A stretch of DNA of 64,000 bases from Azolla caroliniana (lineage: Eukaryota; Polypodiophyta): NCBI GenBank assembly GCA_043228905.1, contig JBHGNT010000021.1, positions 5,456,001 to 5,520,000 on the forward strand, written 5' to 3'. This document shows, piece after piece, positions 33,200-45,899 of the stretch; within the stretch, counting starts at the first letter, position 1; every line of letters starts with the position of its first letter. A program made the position numbers and the translations under genes. The notes below the pieces were generated by a model, which was not told the DNA's origin, made no database searches, and worked only from the letters and a program-made list of their open reading frames with translations.

Positions 33200-35107
33200 A
33201 TGAGCACAATGCTTCGGATTTGTGTCTTCTTCTTCCTCTTCTTCTTCTTCGCGTTCTCGCAGCTGCCGCCTTCTTCTTCGTCTACTTCGGCTACTTCGGC
33301 TTCTTCGGCTTCTTCGACTTTGCTGCACACGATCGATGAGCTATGGATACAAGAGCAGCAGAGGCTCCACATACAGCAGCACTACCACCACCATCACCAT
33401 CATCATCATGATGAAGCAGCTGGAGCAGGAGGAGTAAGACGAATGATCCTAGATTCTTCTTCTTATTCTCCATCACCACCACCATCATCATCATCTGGTA
33501 CAACAGTTTTCTACCAAGGCCTGGAGTTCGATAACCCTCGCCTCCGCGATGCCTACATTGCTCTGCAGGCATGGAAGAGAGCCATATACTCAGACCCATA
33601 CAACGTGACAGGGTCATGGGTAGGGGATGATGTGTGTGTCTACCATGGGATCTACTGTGCCGATGCATTGGACGATCCTTGCTTGGAGGTTGTGGCAGGG
33701 ATCGATCTCAACCACATGGACATCGCTGGATACCTCCCTGAAGAGCTAGGGTTACTCACAGATCTAGCCCTAATCCATCTCAATTCCAACAGGTTCTGCG
33801 GCATCCTGCCATTGAGCTTCCAGAAGCTGAAGCTCCTGTTCGAGCTCGACCTCTCCAACAACAGATTCGTGGGGGGTTTCCCCAAGGTCACACTCACCCT
33901 GCCATCGCTCAAATTCTTGGACCTTCGCTTCAACGATTTCGATGGGCCCATACCTGCCGACCTGTTCCAGAAGGATCTGGATGCCATCTTCATCAACAAC
34001 AACCGATTCAGCACAGGGATCCCGCCTACCCTAGCCCTCTCTCCTGTCTCGGTCCTTGTCATCGCCAACACGCACCTCTCCGGCTGCCTCCCCGACGGCC
34101 TCGGCGGCATGAGCTCCAACCTCAACGAGCTCATCCTCCTCAACAACAACCTCTCTGGCTGCCTTAACCCTAGCATTGGCCAGCTCTCCGGCCTTACCGT
34201 CTTGGACCTCAGCTCCAACCACCTCTCCGGCCCCCTCCCCGAGACCCTCGCCTTGCTCGACAACCTCCAGCAGCTCAACGTCGCCCACAACCGCTTCTCC
34301 GGCGACGTCCCCCCCGAGATATGCGCTCTCCCTGACCTCCAGAACTTCAGCTTCTCCGGGAACTTCTTCCGCGAAGAGGCCGCGAACTGCCTGGCTCTGC
34401 CCAGCCTCGGCTCCGCGTTCTCCGACGCGGGGAACTGCATCTCGGGCAGGCCGGCGCAGCGACCGGCGGCCGATTGCGCGGCCGAGGCCGCGTCCGAGAA
34501 GAAGTGTGATGAGATTGTGTGTGCATTGGCATCACCACCATCTCCAACTCCATCTCCTCCATCTCTATCTCCTCCTCCTCCTCCACCACCACCACCACCA
34601 CCACCACCATCTCCATCCCCACCTCCACCATCTCCATCTCCTCCTCCTCCATCACATTCCCCCCCTCCTCCTGAATTGTCGCCGCCTACGCCATCACCGA
34701 TCTCTCCATCCCCGACCCCTCCGCATCACCACCACCACCACCATCACCATCACTCAAATGCACCACCACCACCACCACCATCACCTCCTCCTCCTTCTCC
34801 TCCTCCATCGCCACCTCCTCCATCGCCACCACCTCCTCCACCATCACCTCCTCCCCCTCCACCATCACCTCCTCCCCCTCCTCCCTCACCTCCTCCCCCA
34901 TCGCCACCTCCTCCTCCCCCATCGCCTCCCCCGCCTCCCCCATCTCCTCCTCCTCCCCCTCCATCGCCTCCCCCTCCCTCCCCCCCACCTCCATCTCCCT
35001 CACCCCCCCCGCCATCGCCTCCTCCTCCGTCTCCCCCTCCTCCGTCCCCTCCCCCTCCCCCGTCTTGCCCACCTCGCCGACACCACAATCGCCCCCCTCG
35101 CAATTAA
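33200..35107 (+). CDS. LRX: Leucine-rich repeat extensin (LRX) cell-wall protein
   Basis: A single exon of 635 aa. An N-terminal signal peptide (MSTMLRICVFFFLFFFFAFS) is followed by a Ser-, His- and Pro-rich linker. The conserved LRX N-terminal domain begins at about residue 113 (LEFDNPRLRDAYIALQAWK, then GSWVGDDVCVYHGIYC). About ten leucine-rich repeats follow (such as IDLNHMDIAGYLPEELG and LDLSSNHLSGPLPETL), then a Cys hinge (NCISGRPAQR). From about residue 455 to the end comes an extensin tail of SPn blocks. LRX proteins sit in the wall, bind RALF peptides with the LRR part and anchor with the extensin part. Odd points: ten His in a row inside the tail (about 509-518) and no Tyr in the tail, so typical Tyr cross-links are absent. 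The tail DNA is a CCT/CCA repeat. A second ATG lies four codons downstream. Confidence 0.93.
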   Translation: MSTMLRICVFFFLFFFFAFSQLPPSSSSTSATSASSASSTLLHTIDELWIQEQQRLHIQQHYHHHHHHHHDEAAGAGGVRRMILDSSSYSPSPPPSSSSGTTVFYQGLEFDNPRLRDAYIALQAWKRAIYSDPYNVTGSWVGDDVCVYHGIYCADALDDPCLEVVAGIDLNHMDIAGYLPEELGLLTDLALIHLNSNRFCGILPLSFQKLKLLFELDLSNNRFVGGFPKVTLTLPSLKFLDLRFNDFDGPIPADLFQKDLDAIFINNNRFSTGIPPTLALSPVSVLVIANTHLSGCLPDGLGGMSSNLNELILLNNNLSGCLNPSIGQLSGLTVLDLSSNHLSGPLPETLALLDNLQQLNVAHNRFSGDVPPEICALPDLQNFSFSGNFFREEAANCLALPSLGSAFSDAGNCISGRPAQRPAADCAAEAASEKKCDEIVCALASPPSPTPSPPSLSPPPPPPPPPPPPPSPSPPPPSPSPPPPSHSPPPPELSPPTPSPISPSPTPPHHHHHHHHHHSNAPPPPPPSPPPPSPPPSPPPPSPPPPPPSPPPPPPSPPPPPPSPPPPSPPPPPPSPPPPPPSPPPPPPSPPPPSPPPPSPSPPPPSPPPPSPPPPSPPPPPSCPPRRHHNRPPRN

Positions 35108-35108
35108 C

Positions 35109-35143
<35 letters not shown>

Positions 35144-36290
35144 CCCCTCTTCCCCTCCCCTCCTCCCAATTCTAACTGATTCCTAACCCAACACCACACC
35201 TACACTCTTGTGGAAGGGGGGAGCTGGCCTCGGCTCTTCTCTTGCGCCTCTTCGCCCACCGGATTCATCCATCTCCTTCCCCCCCCCTACTTCGAATCGA
35301 ATCGAATCGAATCGATCCGGCTTAAATTCCCTAATTCACATTTGCTTGAAATTCCCTAATTCACATTTGCTTAAAATTCCCTAATTCACATTGGCTTAAA
35401 ATTCCCTAATCCACATTCGCCTCGCCTCGCCCTGCCTCACCGATCCCTCCCCTCCCCATCCCCCTCTCTCAATCCTTGGCATTCAGATCTCATAAATCCC
35501 AATCCCTATCTAATCATATATACAATTCCTTCACTTGGTTTCTTTGCATCCTCATTCCAGGGAGGGAACTCAGTTGTTTCAGTTCATTGCAGCTACATAG
35601 TTTTTATCTCTGGCGGTGCCGCCGTGGCCGCGGCCGCGGCCGAAGAACTGACAGTGACACTCCCAGATGCCGAAAAGCAAGAAAAATAAAAAAAAAGCAA
35701 ATGTTGAAAAGCAACATAGAGGTCTGGTTCCCCTCCTCCTCCCTTAACATCCTATAATTATCATCACATACCCCACTCCTTTCTCCTTCCCCACACCATC
35801 TTCATCATTCATCCTCTTCATCATTCAACAAGACATACACAGTCCTTTCCTATTGCCTATTTTCTTCTCCTTCCTTTTCCCCTTTCCCTCATTGGCTTTA
35901 TTTTTATTCCTTTTCATACAGAATCAAAAAAGCAAAAAAAAAAAAACAAAGAAGCAATATATATATATATATTTATATATATACATACATACATACACAT
36001 ATGTATGCCCACTCTTTTATCTCTCTTTTCAATCAATCTCTTACAATATCCCAACCACCACCACCAGCAGCAGAAGAAGAGGAAGAAGAAGGAGGAAGAA
36101 GAAGAGGAAGGAAGAAAGAAGGAGAAAGTTATGAATACTTTTTATTTGATTTTATTTTGCCATTTGCCATCATATTAATTTGTTTTGAATTCAAGAATAA
36201 TAGTGGTGCTTGAGTGCATACACACACACACACACATGCACACACAAATCCTTCTACCACCCTATTGGACATTTGATTACATGTATATTG
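35108..36290. other. LRX 3' flank with simple repeats
   Basis: It includes (TC)n at 35115-35142, AATCG repeats at 35295-35313, a run of GCCGCGGCC near 35625-35642 and A/T-rich and CA runs from 35930 on. The LRX 3' UTR must lie here. No gene is supported. Confidence 0.5.
35325..35415 (+). repeat. 27-bp tandem repeat, about 3.5 copies
   Basis: The unit AAATTCCCTAATTCACATTTGC is followed by TT(A/G)AA. The last copy is diverged (CCACATTCGCC). Confidence 0.85.
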
Positions 36291-36660
36291 GTATGATCCA
36301 TCCATCTATCCATCCATGGCATACACTTGTTATGAGAAAAAGAAACAGATCTTAATGATTCCCTTTTGCATCGTGCGCTTTGGTCGCGAGATCGATTCGT
36401 CCCCCTATCGATCACACATACTCTCATTGCTGTTCTTCCTAAGAATGATCCATCCATCTGAATCGCTTTTGGGTCGATCCATCCACCTATTATCCGTCTA
36501 TCGAACAATCATGCACTATCTCATTGTTCTTATTCCTTAGATCAATCCATTCACATTTCCGTCTATTGATCGATTGATCGATCATGTACTCTCTCATAAT
36601 TTGGTCTTCCTCCTTATATCGATCCATTGACCGATCAATCGATCTCTATGGCTAGCTCCC
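36290..36660. repeat. GATC/CCATC-rich degenerate repeat
   Basis: Imperfect units of about 90-100 bp contain ATCCATCCATC, ATCGATC and a CAT(A/G)(C/T)(A/T)CTCTCAT block, recurring about four times. No coding frame is supported. Confidence 0.55.
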
Positions 36661-39600
36661 ACACACACTAGTTGGTATTCTTACTTATCCCCCCCCTCCT
36701 TCCTCTTCCAATGTCCTCTTTTTCATAAAGAAGAAGATTGTAATAGAATCATCATTTTTACATTTTTCAGCTATGGTATTATTACCCAATGTTTTTGATT
36801 TGAGAACTGTGGAAAGAAGAAGAAGAAGAAGAAGAAGAAGAAAGATGTCCTAAATATTATTTACCCAAAAAGACAATATATTAATATTATATATGTATTT
36901 TTTTCTACTCTTTATTTAATCAATCTAAGAAAAACTTTTTTTTTTTTTGCTTTTTTGATGCAAATCAATCAAAATAAAGCCCATTGAATCATGTGGTGAT
37001 TCATGTGCTCCTAATGATGTAATGCTTCTCCCCTCCTTTTCAGAATCTGAAAGTTTTTGGGCTATGTATGCTTTATGGGTGCAGCAAATATTGCCCTGCA
37101 TTCAATTGAAAATTATTATGTGGATGGAAAATTGTTGGTGTGGGTATCACATGCATGATGCATGGGATGATTGATTGATCAGGCTTTGGTGTTATTAACA
37201 AATAAATAACACAAGATGGCCACTATGCTAGTTCACATGGGAGGAAAGGGCCATTGGCCACCACACCACCCCCTACACAAGCAAAAGGAAAGGGTTGATG
37301 GGACACCATATCCATCCCCATTGAAAGGATAAAAGTTGCCTCCCACCAAAGCCTGCACTTTCATTCATTCAATTGATTCATTAAAAATCTTTGCTTTTTG
37401 GCACACCATCATTAGTAATCAAAAACACCTAATGCTTTTGAAGAAAAGAAAGTTATTAGTATATATGTACATATGTGTGAATGAATGAATGTATGTAATT
37501 GGCCATTAGCTTGGGATGGTGACTAGAGTTGCATCGATCACATCACCACCGAAGACCCATTTTCTTAACATTGTTGTCCCCTCGAGTATTGCCCAACCAA
37601 TAAATAAACCAATAAATAATGCTTCGATCGGAGCATGGGGATATGTATCGAAAATTATTTGCACTCTCCATGTGTGAAATGGTTTTTGTTCTATAGCTTG
37701 CATTGTTTCTCACAACTTTTTGTCTTGTAAGCGTGGTTATTTAGATGGATTAGTGGAAATGATTACATGGATTAATCTCAAATCCACACAAGACCTCCCT
37801 ATAGATATTGAAAACTAGTATTTATGGGATTCTGAAGAAGAACCCTTTTTTGGACACTCACTAACCATAACCTCTAAATCCTCTAGATACACATGTGACA
37901 AGAACCTAACATTATTTATGTAATTTCGAGTCACCAACTCGAACTTCTTGATGTAACACACGGACAAGGGCGAAAAGAAAGGATGTAGGTATCAATTGAT
38001 GAAATTACATTACTTCATCCTCTATGATTCCGACAATTCTTCTAGTCGACAACCTTGACATTCATTATTTGTAACATGGATATTTACATAAATTGTGTCC
38101 ATTTCAATTTTGTAATCATATGAGACTGATTGTCATCCAATTAGTATTGGGTCATTCGGAACTATTCATGAGAGAACTCTCTCCTTGGATGAATGAATTG
38201 TCTATGTATCATTTACAAATTGAAGCATGGTTCATCACATATAATAATCTCCTCCACTCAACATGCTTCGGTGCAGGCCTTGCAAGGACAAGCCATCCCC
38301 ACCTTTACTTAATTTTCCTTGTTCTTGTAATGTTTTGTTTATTCTTGATTGTATCTTTGACAACATCACATCAATTGTAGAATTAGTTTATGGGAATCCT
38401 AATGCTAGCCACTTCCCACTTCTAATACTTATATTTTATGTCTCGACCTACTTTAGGTGCTGGTAGTTTATTACAACAACTCCATTTTACTAGTTTGTGA
38501 ATGTTCAAGATTCATAAAAAACTTTAAGCCTTTTCAAATGTGACAATTTGTAGAACTTAGGGCCCTTGGTACAAACCAAAATGTAAGGTTTTTCTCTTGG
38601 CACAAACAACAGGGTTATCTAAAGATTTTGTGAAGTTCAAACGTATATCGAGCAAGTTCATGTGATTCAAGGGTCAAAAGTCTGAACCTTTAAGTATGTG
38701 TACTTCTTTCAATATTACAAAACGGGAGACACCTTTCAAGTGAAAGTTTGTGTTTTGTTCATGTGTTATACATTCACATGAATTGGCGATATCGTTGTTA
38801 ACCTACTCACAATGTCCTTATTGAGCGTACATATTATTATGAATCGAAATACTAATGATAAGCAATGAATATTTAGATTAAGAAGAGAATGGTTTAAGGG
38901 TGTAACCACACCGATCATCCCAAAGCGAAGGACAAGTGATGAACATAAACTATGCCTAGGTGTCCTAGACAATCGACTCTTACCTTATGTTGTACTTTGG
39001 ATGTTGAGAAGACTGGATCTAAAAGAAGAAAGGTAAATTTGCGTCACCAATAAAATCTCAACATCATCTCAAGTTGCTAGTCTCTTTACATAGCCCCACA
39101 CAAACTACCACTTGTCATAGGTCCTTATGGGTTTATCCCTGGTCTTAGTATAACTAGTTTACCATGAATCCTACCCGTAAACCATTAAAATTAGCTTTTG
39201 AATAGGCTCTTAAGATTATGCTTGGTTTTTCTATGCTTGGTGAAAGTTGTAAGTACGAGATATAAAAATTTCCTATATTACCTACTACTTGAATTTCCAC
39301 ACTAATTATTGGTGAAAGTGTGCCATTATTTCAATTCAAGTGTGAAATAAAGAATCTGGTGAATGTGAAAAATTCTGTTCTAAATGTTTTGTGAGCCATG
39401 GTATTCGAACCTGCATCTCTAGATTCCATGGATTTGGTGTTCTATTGTTGGGGGACACTCTAGCTCCGCATATGGTCATCCTACATTGTCCCAATCTGTT
39501 ATAGGGGACCAACCATCATGGCCCCAAACCATTGTGGATGTATACAAAGCCCAAACGAAGGGACATGAAATAATAATGTGGACAAGCCCACACAAAGGAG

Positions 39601-41004
39601 CACATTGTTCCTTTGTGGGGAGGGGATATCATAGTAAGCCAATGAGCCTCATGGAGAGTTTTTGCACAATGCATCAGACCTCAAAATCATCGTGTAGAGA
39701 AACTGCATGAGGGGCCTACTTATCGTGTTGTAGCTATTGAACCATGTGTAAATGAAGAAAGTTGATGTCGTCATTTGAAGAACATGTAAATATATTGAAG
39801 ACATACTCACACATGACACAAAACATAAAAGCACACATTAATACAAAGCACAATTAGTCACATGTACTATTCCACATTTATACCCATTAATTCACACACA
39901 TAAATTAAGCCAAACACATACAAATCCCTTTCACTCATATATGCATCATACAAGTTCTCATTTAAGAAAACTTCCACATGTAGATGTGCAAATACACATG
40001 TCAAATCCGTACAAGTTAAATTGTGTGCATTGTGGCACATTAGACACATGCACTAATAGTCATTTAAAATAAAGAACACACTTTCGCATTCGACACACTT
40101 GTGCACCCATTCACACCCACATTCTCTGAAGGAAACTCAAGTGGTTAACCTTGACAAAATCATAATGGACCATCGTAGACCCCTTTTTCGATGGTTATGG
40201 ACCTTGATTGTCCCTCTCACATTTCACACATGCATGGATGTCTTTGATAATGTGAATACATTTGGCGAACAAAAAGCTTAGACTATCGATGTGAACGTAG
40301 TGAAAAAATGTAAGATGAAAAACTAATGAGTTGGTTTATCAACGGCCAATACTACCTTATAAAACTTCCTAACTGTCAAGATGAGTATGTCTTTCTACAA
40401 AGCTTGTATGATGGTCATTGGTAATAATAACCTTAAAAGATTCCACCGTACTTTAGATGCTATTAACTGAAGAAAGATTGTTTGTAGCACCCACACACCC
40501 CAATTGGCTATGCAGTACACAAAAACATACCCACATGCCAAGGCCCTCATATGGGACATGAATGCCCACATTGATCATAATACTATTTGTGGTGGAGCCA
40601 TTCATCATGCACCACCCAAACAACTATTGAAGGGTACTTAATGAGAGGTTTGGACAAGGGCCTTTGGTGGAGCATGATAAAATTCCACCTTGGGCAACTA
40701 GGTTGCCCTCACTAGGAATTTTACTTCGACATACTCCACGCCTTGGCAATATAGCATCGTGGTTGGTTGAACTAGAATACGACCATATGGTAGAGGTCTA
40801 AGTCAAGGAGGATTATCTAGCTTATAGACTTGATGAAATGGAAGTCAATTATGATCGAGAAAAAAGGTAATAAGGTCTTTTCTCCTTATGCGAAGGTAGA
40901 TGCTAACATTTTCGTTGTACATGTTGCCGTGATGTGGTGTATGTGAAAGGAGGAAAATGCCAAAACCCCAAGGTTCTTGTCGATGAGAGATAAAAAGGAG
41001 TTGG
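36661..41004. other. AT-rich intergenic region, no gene seen
   Basis: An (AAG)n run lies at 36813-36842. The minus-strand frame at 37506-37703 (65 codons) has one hydrophobic stretch (APIEALFIGLFIGWAILEG), but I cannot assign it. Near 39390-39440 the minus strand has GGTTCGAATACC, a pol III B-box-like sequence without a visible A-box. Confidence 0.4.
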
Positions 41005-41172
41005 GAGGGGTTGAACATCAAACCAATAAATGTAGTTAGTTTGACCCTTATTGCCCAACTTCTTTCTTGCTTCCTTACTTTCTTCTTGGAGGGGTTGAAC
41101 ACCAAACCAATAAATGTAGTTAGCTCAACCCTTATTGCCCAACTTCTTTCTTGCTTCCTTACTTTCTTCTTC
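41005..41172 (+). repeat. 84-bp tandem duplication
   Basis: Two nearly identical copies start GAGGGGTTGAACA(T/C)CAAACC. They differ at only a few bases, so the duplication is recent. Confidence 0.9.
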
Positions 41173-41339
41173 TTGTTTCCATCATGTTTCTATAAAATAA
41201 TAATACACAACAATCATTGTAGTGACAATAAAAATTAATAATGTTATTATTAATAATAATACTGTGAATTTGGTCTACCATCAAGGATGCTTTGTTTCCA
41301 GGATGCTTGATGGAAGGAAATCAAGCACATGGCAAGCCA

Positions 41340-41870
41340 AATTTTGGTGCCGATTAGCGAGAAGGCGAGACGGTTGTTGTGGATGTAAGAAGCAATTTCT
41401 TCTGAGCGATAAGGATGAGTGTAGATGGTGTGGGGGTTGAAGAAACAATTATCATGAGTTGGAATTTGGCGGTAATCGGCGAGATGGTTGATGTGGACGT
41501 AAGAAGAATTTTTTGAGGGATAAGGATGAGCGAAGACGGTGTGGGGGGTGAAGCAGAATATTATAAGTACGTATAGGAAATTGTTGAAAACGAGCAGTGA
41601 TTGCCAAGATGGATGTTGTGGAAATGGAAGTTGTTTATTTTTTGAAAGGATGAGCGAGAATGTTGTCAAGGTCATGAGTGGATTGGGATAGCTAATTTTT
41701 TCTTGGTTGTCTATGCAGGAATTTCAAGGAAAATGGAGAGATGGCTGATGTGGACATATTTGCAGCACATTTTTTGTTTTGAGTTTATATAACGATGAGC
41801 GAAGATGGTGGCAGAGGTAGAAGCAAAGTTTAGTGAGGGTATGAGGAGAGTGGATTTTAGTAGAGAACTA
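41340..41870. repeat. Degenerate tandem repeat of about 110-150 bp
   Basis: Blocks such as GGCGAGATGG, TTGATGTGGACGTAAGAAG and GATAAGGATGAGCGAAGACGG recur about four times with large length differences. No coding frame runs through. Confidence 0.6.
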
Positions 41871-41880
41871 GTATTTGCAT

Positions 41881-42400
<520 letters not shown>

Positions 42401-42420
42401 GGTTATATTGTGAAGCCAGG

Positions 42421-43874
42421 GTGATGAGCGTTTATTTGTATGCTGATCAGCATGCGAGAATGGAAGAAGATGGAGGAACATTGGGTCTAAGCCAATGATC
42501 ACATGAGATGGGAAGAAGAGTCATGTATGTGTGTCCACCGTTCTTTGTAGTCTTCTACTTTGAGTCTTTGAGTTTTTTATTGGCCTATCATGGCCACAAC
42601 TTTTACGATGTTGTCAGACTAATCATTTTCTCATGTATGAAGAATTTATACTAATGAAGAATATTGTTTTGGAAAAAAAAATAAAAAATTGGTCTACCAT
42701 CATTCCACAAATTTTTGTATAACAATTTCATGCAAATCCCTTGGCCAAATTCTATTATACATCATAGGGACATCACACATCAAACTTCATTCTTTACATT
42801 TGAGTGCTTCCAAACATTGTATCGTGAACTCAAGACTTTGATCATATGGCCGAGATACACTAAGATGGCATTAGATCAGTAAAATTCTAGCATTTGGCAA
42901 GTCATCACAATAATAGGAGATCATTCAAATTTTGATGTTCTCGTGTGATTAAAACCTTAATCCATTTAAATTCTGATGGCCAATGTGCCATGATCATAAT
43001 TAAGTCAAGCAAACTTTGTTAGGTCGGTAGAGTGAAAATTCTAGACTTTTTCTTCCTAGAGATAACCCCCCCTCTCCCCCCCCCCCCCCCTTCAAGGATT
43101 AAACAAGAAGAGAGGCCAAGGGGTAGCCTTGTAAATACCCAGAATTGAGGGGCATTTTTTGTGATTAGTTTTCCCCTTATGATGATAGAGAGCCATGGTA
43201 TCTGAATCATAGTATGAACCTTACGTATCATACGTGCATTCATTCATTCGCGAAAGAAAAACACCCCCAAAGAATGATAAATACCATACTTTTGGATTAA
43301 CTATTTATTATGAGGTAGATAAGCCTAAAAATGAAAAAAAAAACATTAAAAAAATGGGGAAAACATTCGCATTCGTTTTCAAACGTAGGAAAACGAATGT
43401 TATACTAGACGAACACGAATTTTACGTACTATGATCTGAATAACCTCTATATACCTTTCTCTGCACCTTTCTCACAGAACAGAGAACACACCATGGCTTC
43501 ACTTCAGGCTTGCTTTCTTTGTCAAGCTTTTTGGAAAGGCAAAAAAAGAAAAGAAAAGAAAAGAATGATGATGATGTTTGATGTGAACGCCATGAGGCTG
43601 TTTCTCACGTGGCTCTGCTTCAGTGTTGTAGCAAAGATAGAGGAATACAGAGACATGAATGCATTTTTTGGAAAGATTACTTGGAAAAAGAATCACTAAT
43701 ATTGGAGGAAGTAGTGCTTCAATTAACATTGATTTCATGAAAGTGTGTATGTTCATTGAGAAAGATTTTACCATACATTTGTTGATGTTTATTGATATGA
43801 ACACCAAAAGAAAAAGGGATTATTCTACGCTTGTAGTGTGGTAGAGAAAGGATCTCTTGAGCAGAACCCTTAAT
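42421..43874. other. Region upstream of the second PPR gene
   Basis: It holds a C homopolymer (about 43076-43090) and AT-rich sequence. Near 43820-43870 one frame reads VVEKGSLEQN, similar to PPR repeat helices, but it is interrupted. This suggests the PPR gene once extended further upstream. No PDF-like exon comparable to that of the first PPR gene was found. Confidence 0.5.
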
Positions 43875-45899
43875 ATGCATGCTAAATGTGGTGCAATGGG
43901 AAAAGCACAATTCCTGGGAAAAGGAAAGAATCATGCTAGTGGTAGATATGGACATCATGAGGCCATTGCTTATGTGGCCTTACTCAAGGACTGCGCAAAG
44001 AGAAAAGAATTGGAGAATGGAATTAAGTTGCACTATGATGTTATGGAGAAAGGGCTACTTGAAAAAAACCTTTATATAGGCAGTGCTTTGGTTAATATGT
44101 ATGCTAAATGTGGTGCATTGAAAAGAGCACAAAAAGTGCTCGATGAGCTTCATGTTCGGAATGTTACATGTTGGAATGCACTTATAGGAGGATATGCTCA
44201 ACAAGGTCGATGTGAAGATGCATTGAACTGTTTTGAACAAATGCAAAGAGATGGAGTTTCTCCTAATACCATAACCTTCACTTACATAATGAAGGCATGT
44301 GGTATCACCCAAGAAGTCAATAAAGGGAGCCTAATTCATGAAGAGATTTTTCGGAATGGGTTGCTTGAAAAGGATATTGTTCTTGGCACCGCCGTTGTGG
44401 ATATGTATGCTAAATGTGGTAAACTAGAAAAAGCACAAAAAGTGCTTGATGGGCTTCCTCATCGAGATGTTTTCACTTGGAATGCACTAATTGCTGGATA
44501 TGCCCATCAGTCACAGAGTGAGGCGGCATTAAACTGTTTCGAACAAATGAAAAATGATGGCCTTTGTCCAGATGTGATCACTTTCACGTGTATCTTGAAA
44601 GCATGTGGCAGCATGGCTGCAATTGATGAAGGGATTCAAATTCATCGTGAGATTGTTAACAAAGGATTTTTGGTAAAAGATACTATCCTGGGCACTGCGT
44701 TGGTAGACATGTACACCAAATGCAGTGAGCTTAGAAAAGCACATCAAGTACTCGATGAGCTTCTTGTTCGAGATGTGGTTACTTGGAACACACTGATTGC
44801 AGGGTATGCTCAGCACGGGCAAAGTGAAAATGCATTGAATTGTTTTGAGCAGATGAAAAATGATGGCATTTCACCGAATACAACAACCATTTGTTGCATC
44901 TTGGAGGCATGTGGCAATATTGGAGCACTTGATAGGGCGGAAAAAATCCATCATGCCTTCTTGAAGAAAGGAGCATTGGAGAAGGATATTGTTCTAGGAA
45001 CAGCTTTGGTGGATATGTATGCAAAATGTGGGAAGCTTGTAAAAGCTCAGCATATACATAATAGCCTCCATGTCCGAGATGCAATCTCCTGGAATGCACT
45101 TATTGCTGGGTATGCCCATCAAGGTCATGGGGAAGAAGCACTAAAAGGGTTTCATCGTATGCAAAATGAGGGTTTCTCTCCCAATGTGGTTACCTTTATT
45201 TGCATCCTTATTGCATGTGGCAACATAGGAGCTATCAATAAAGGCATACAAATTCACAACGAGATTGTTAATAAGGCGATTTTAGGGAGCAAAGAGACGG
45301 TTTTAAGCACTGCCTTGGTAGACATGTATGTCAAATGTGGGGATCTCAGAAAAGCTCAGCAAGTTTTTGATGAACTCCTTATTCGAGATGTTCCCTCTTG
45401 GAATGCATTGATCCGAGGATATGCAGAGCAAGGGCAGGGGGAAGAGGCATTGAAGTGTTTCTTGCGAATGCAAGATCAACATGTTTGTCCTGATGTAGTC
45501 ACTTTCCTTTGTGTGTTGAATGCATGTTGTCATTCAAGTTTAGTGGACGAGGGTCAAATATATTTTGAAAACATGAGCAAGAAATATGGTATTGCACCCG
45601 AAATAGAGCATTACACGTGCATGGTCGAACTTTTTGGCCGTGCCGGCAACTTTCACAAGGCCATGGAAGTTATCAAGAAGATGCCATCTTGTGATTATCC
45701 AGTCTGGCTTTCTCTTCTAAGCTCATGTGAAAAATGGGGTAATGTACGAGTAGGGAGGTTAGCATTTGAGGAAGCAGTACAGCTGGATCATGCTAATGGC
45801 TCAGCATATGCATGTATGATTAATCTGTATTTAACTGCAAACATGTATGAAGAAGCAAACAAGATTGAGGCTATGAAAGTGAAAATAATTGACCTATAA
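43875..45899 (+). CDS. PLS-class PPR protein, E subtype, possibly N-terminally truncated
   Basis: The first in-frame ATG gives 674 aa. The start falls inside a repeat (MHAKCGAMGKAQ), followed by a spacer, and regular repeats resume at AYVALLKDCAKRKELENG. About six P-L-S blocks follow, with LVDMYAKCG, RDVFTWNALIAGYAHQ and PDVITFTCILKACG. The end has the E-type motifs MVELFGRAGNFHKA, KWGNVRVGRLAFEEAVQLD and NKIEAMKVK, and stops at IIDL without DYW. Overall layout and sequence are very like the PPR gene at 12.5-14.8 kb, indicating a shared family. Organellar RNA binding is the known family role. The 2-kb intact frame argues for a working gene, but the N-terminal targeting region is not obvious, so an upstream exon or decay is possible. 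Confidence 0.8.
   Translation: MHAKCGAMGKAQFLGKGKNHASGRYGHHEAIAYVALLKDCAKRKELENGIKLHYDVMEKGLLEKNLYIGSALVNMYAKCGALKRAQKVLDELHVRNVTCWNALIGGYAQQGRCEDALNCFEQMQRDGVSPNTITFTYIMKACGITQEVNKGSLIHEEIFRNGLLEKDIVLGTAVVDMYAKCGKLEKAQKVLDGLPHRDVFTWNALIAGYAHQSQSEAALNCFEQMKNDGLCPDVITFTCILKACGSMAAIDEGIQIHREIVNKGFLVKDTILGTALVDMYTKCSELRKAHQVLDELLVRDVVTWNTLIAGYAQHGQSENALNCFEQMKNDGISPNTTTICCILEACGNIGALDRAEKIHHAFLKKGALEKDIVLGTALVDMYAKCGKLVKAQHIHNSLHVRDAISWNALIAGYAHQGHGEEALKGFHRMQNEGFSPNVVTFICILIACGNIGAINKGIQIHNEIVNKAILGSKETVLSTALVDMYVKCGDLRKAQQVFDELLIRDVPSWNALIRGYAEQGQGEEALKCFLRMQDQHVCPDVVTFLCVLNACCHSSLVDEGQIYFENMSKKYGIAPEIEHYTCMVELFGRAGNFHKAMEVIKKMPSCDYPVWLSLLSSCEKWGNVRVGRLAFEEAVQLDHANGSAYACMINLYLTANMYEEANKIEAMKVKIIDL

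Noticed and set aside
34176-35186. 336-codon alternative frame over the LRX gene and long minus-strand Gly/Glu-rich frames
   Set aside because: They are shadows of the LRX coding sequence and its CCT/CCA tail.
37506-37703. Minus-strand 65-codon frame with a hydrophobic stretch, considered as an organelle-gene fragment
   Set aside because: I could not match it to any plastid or mitochondrial protein I know, and it lacks supporting context.
39390-39440. tRNA gene on the minus strand (GGTTCGAATACC)
   Set aside because: A B-box-like sequence alone, without an A-box, anticodon arm or acceptor stem.
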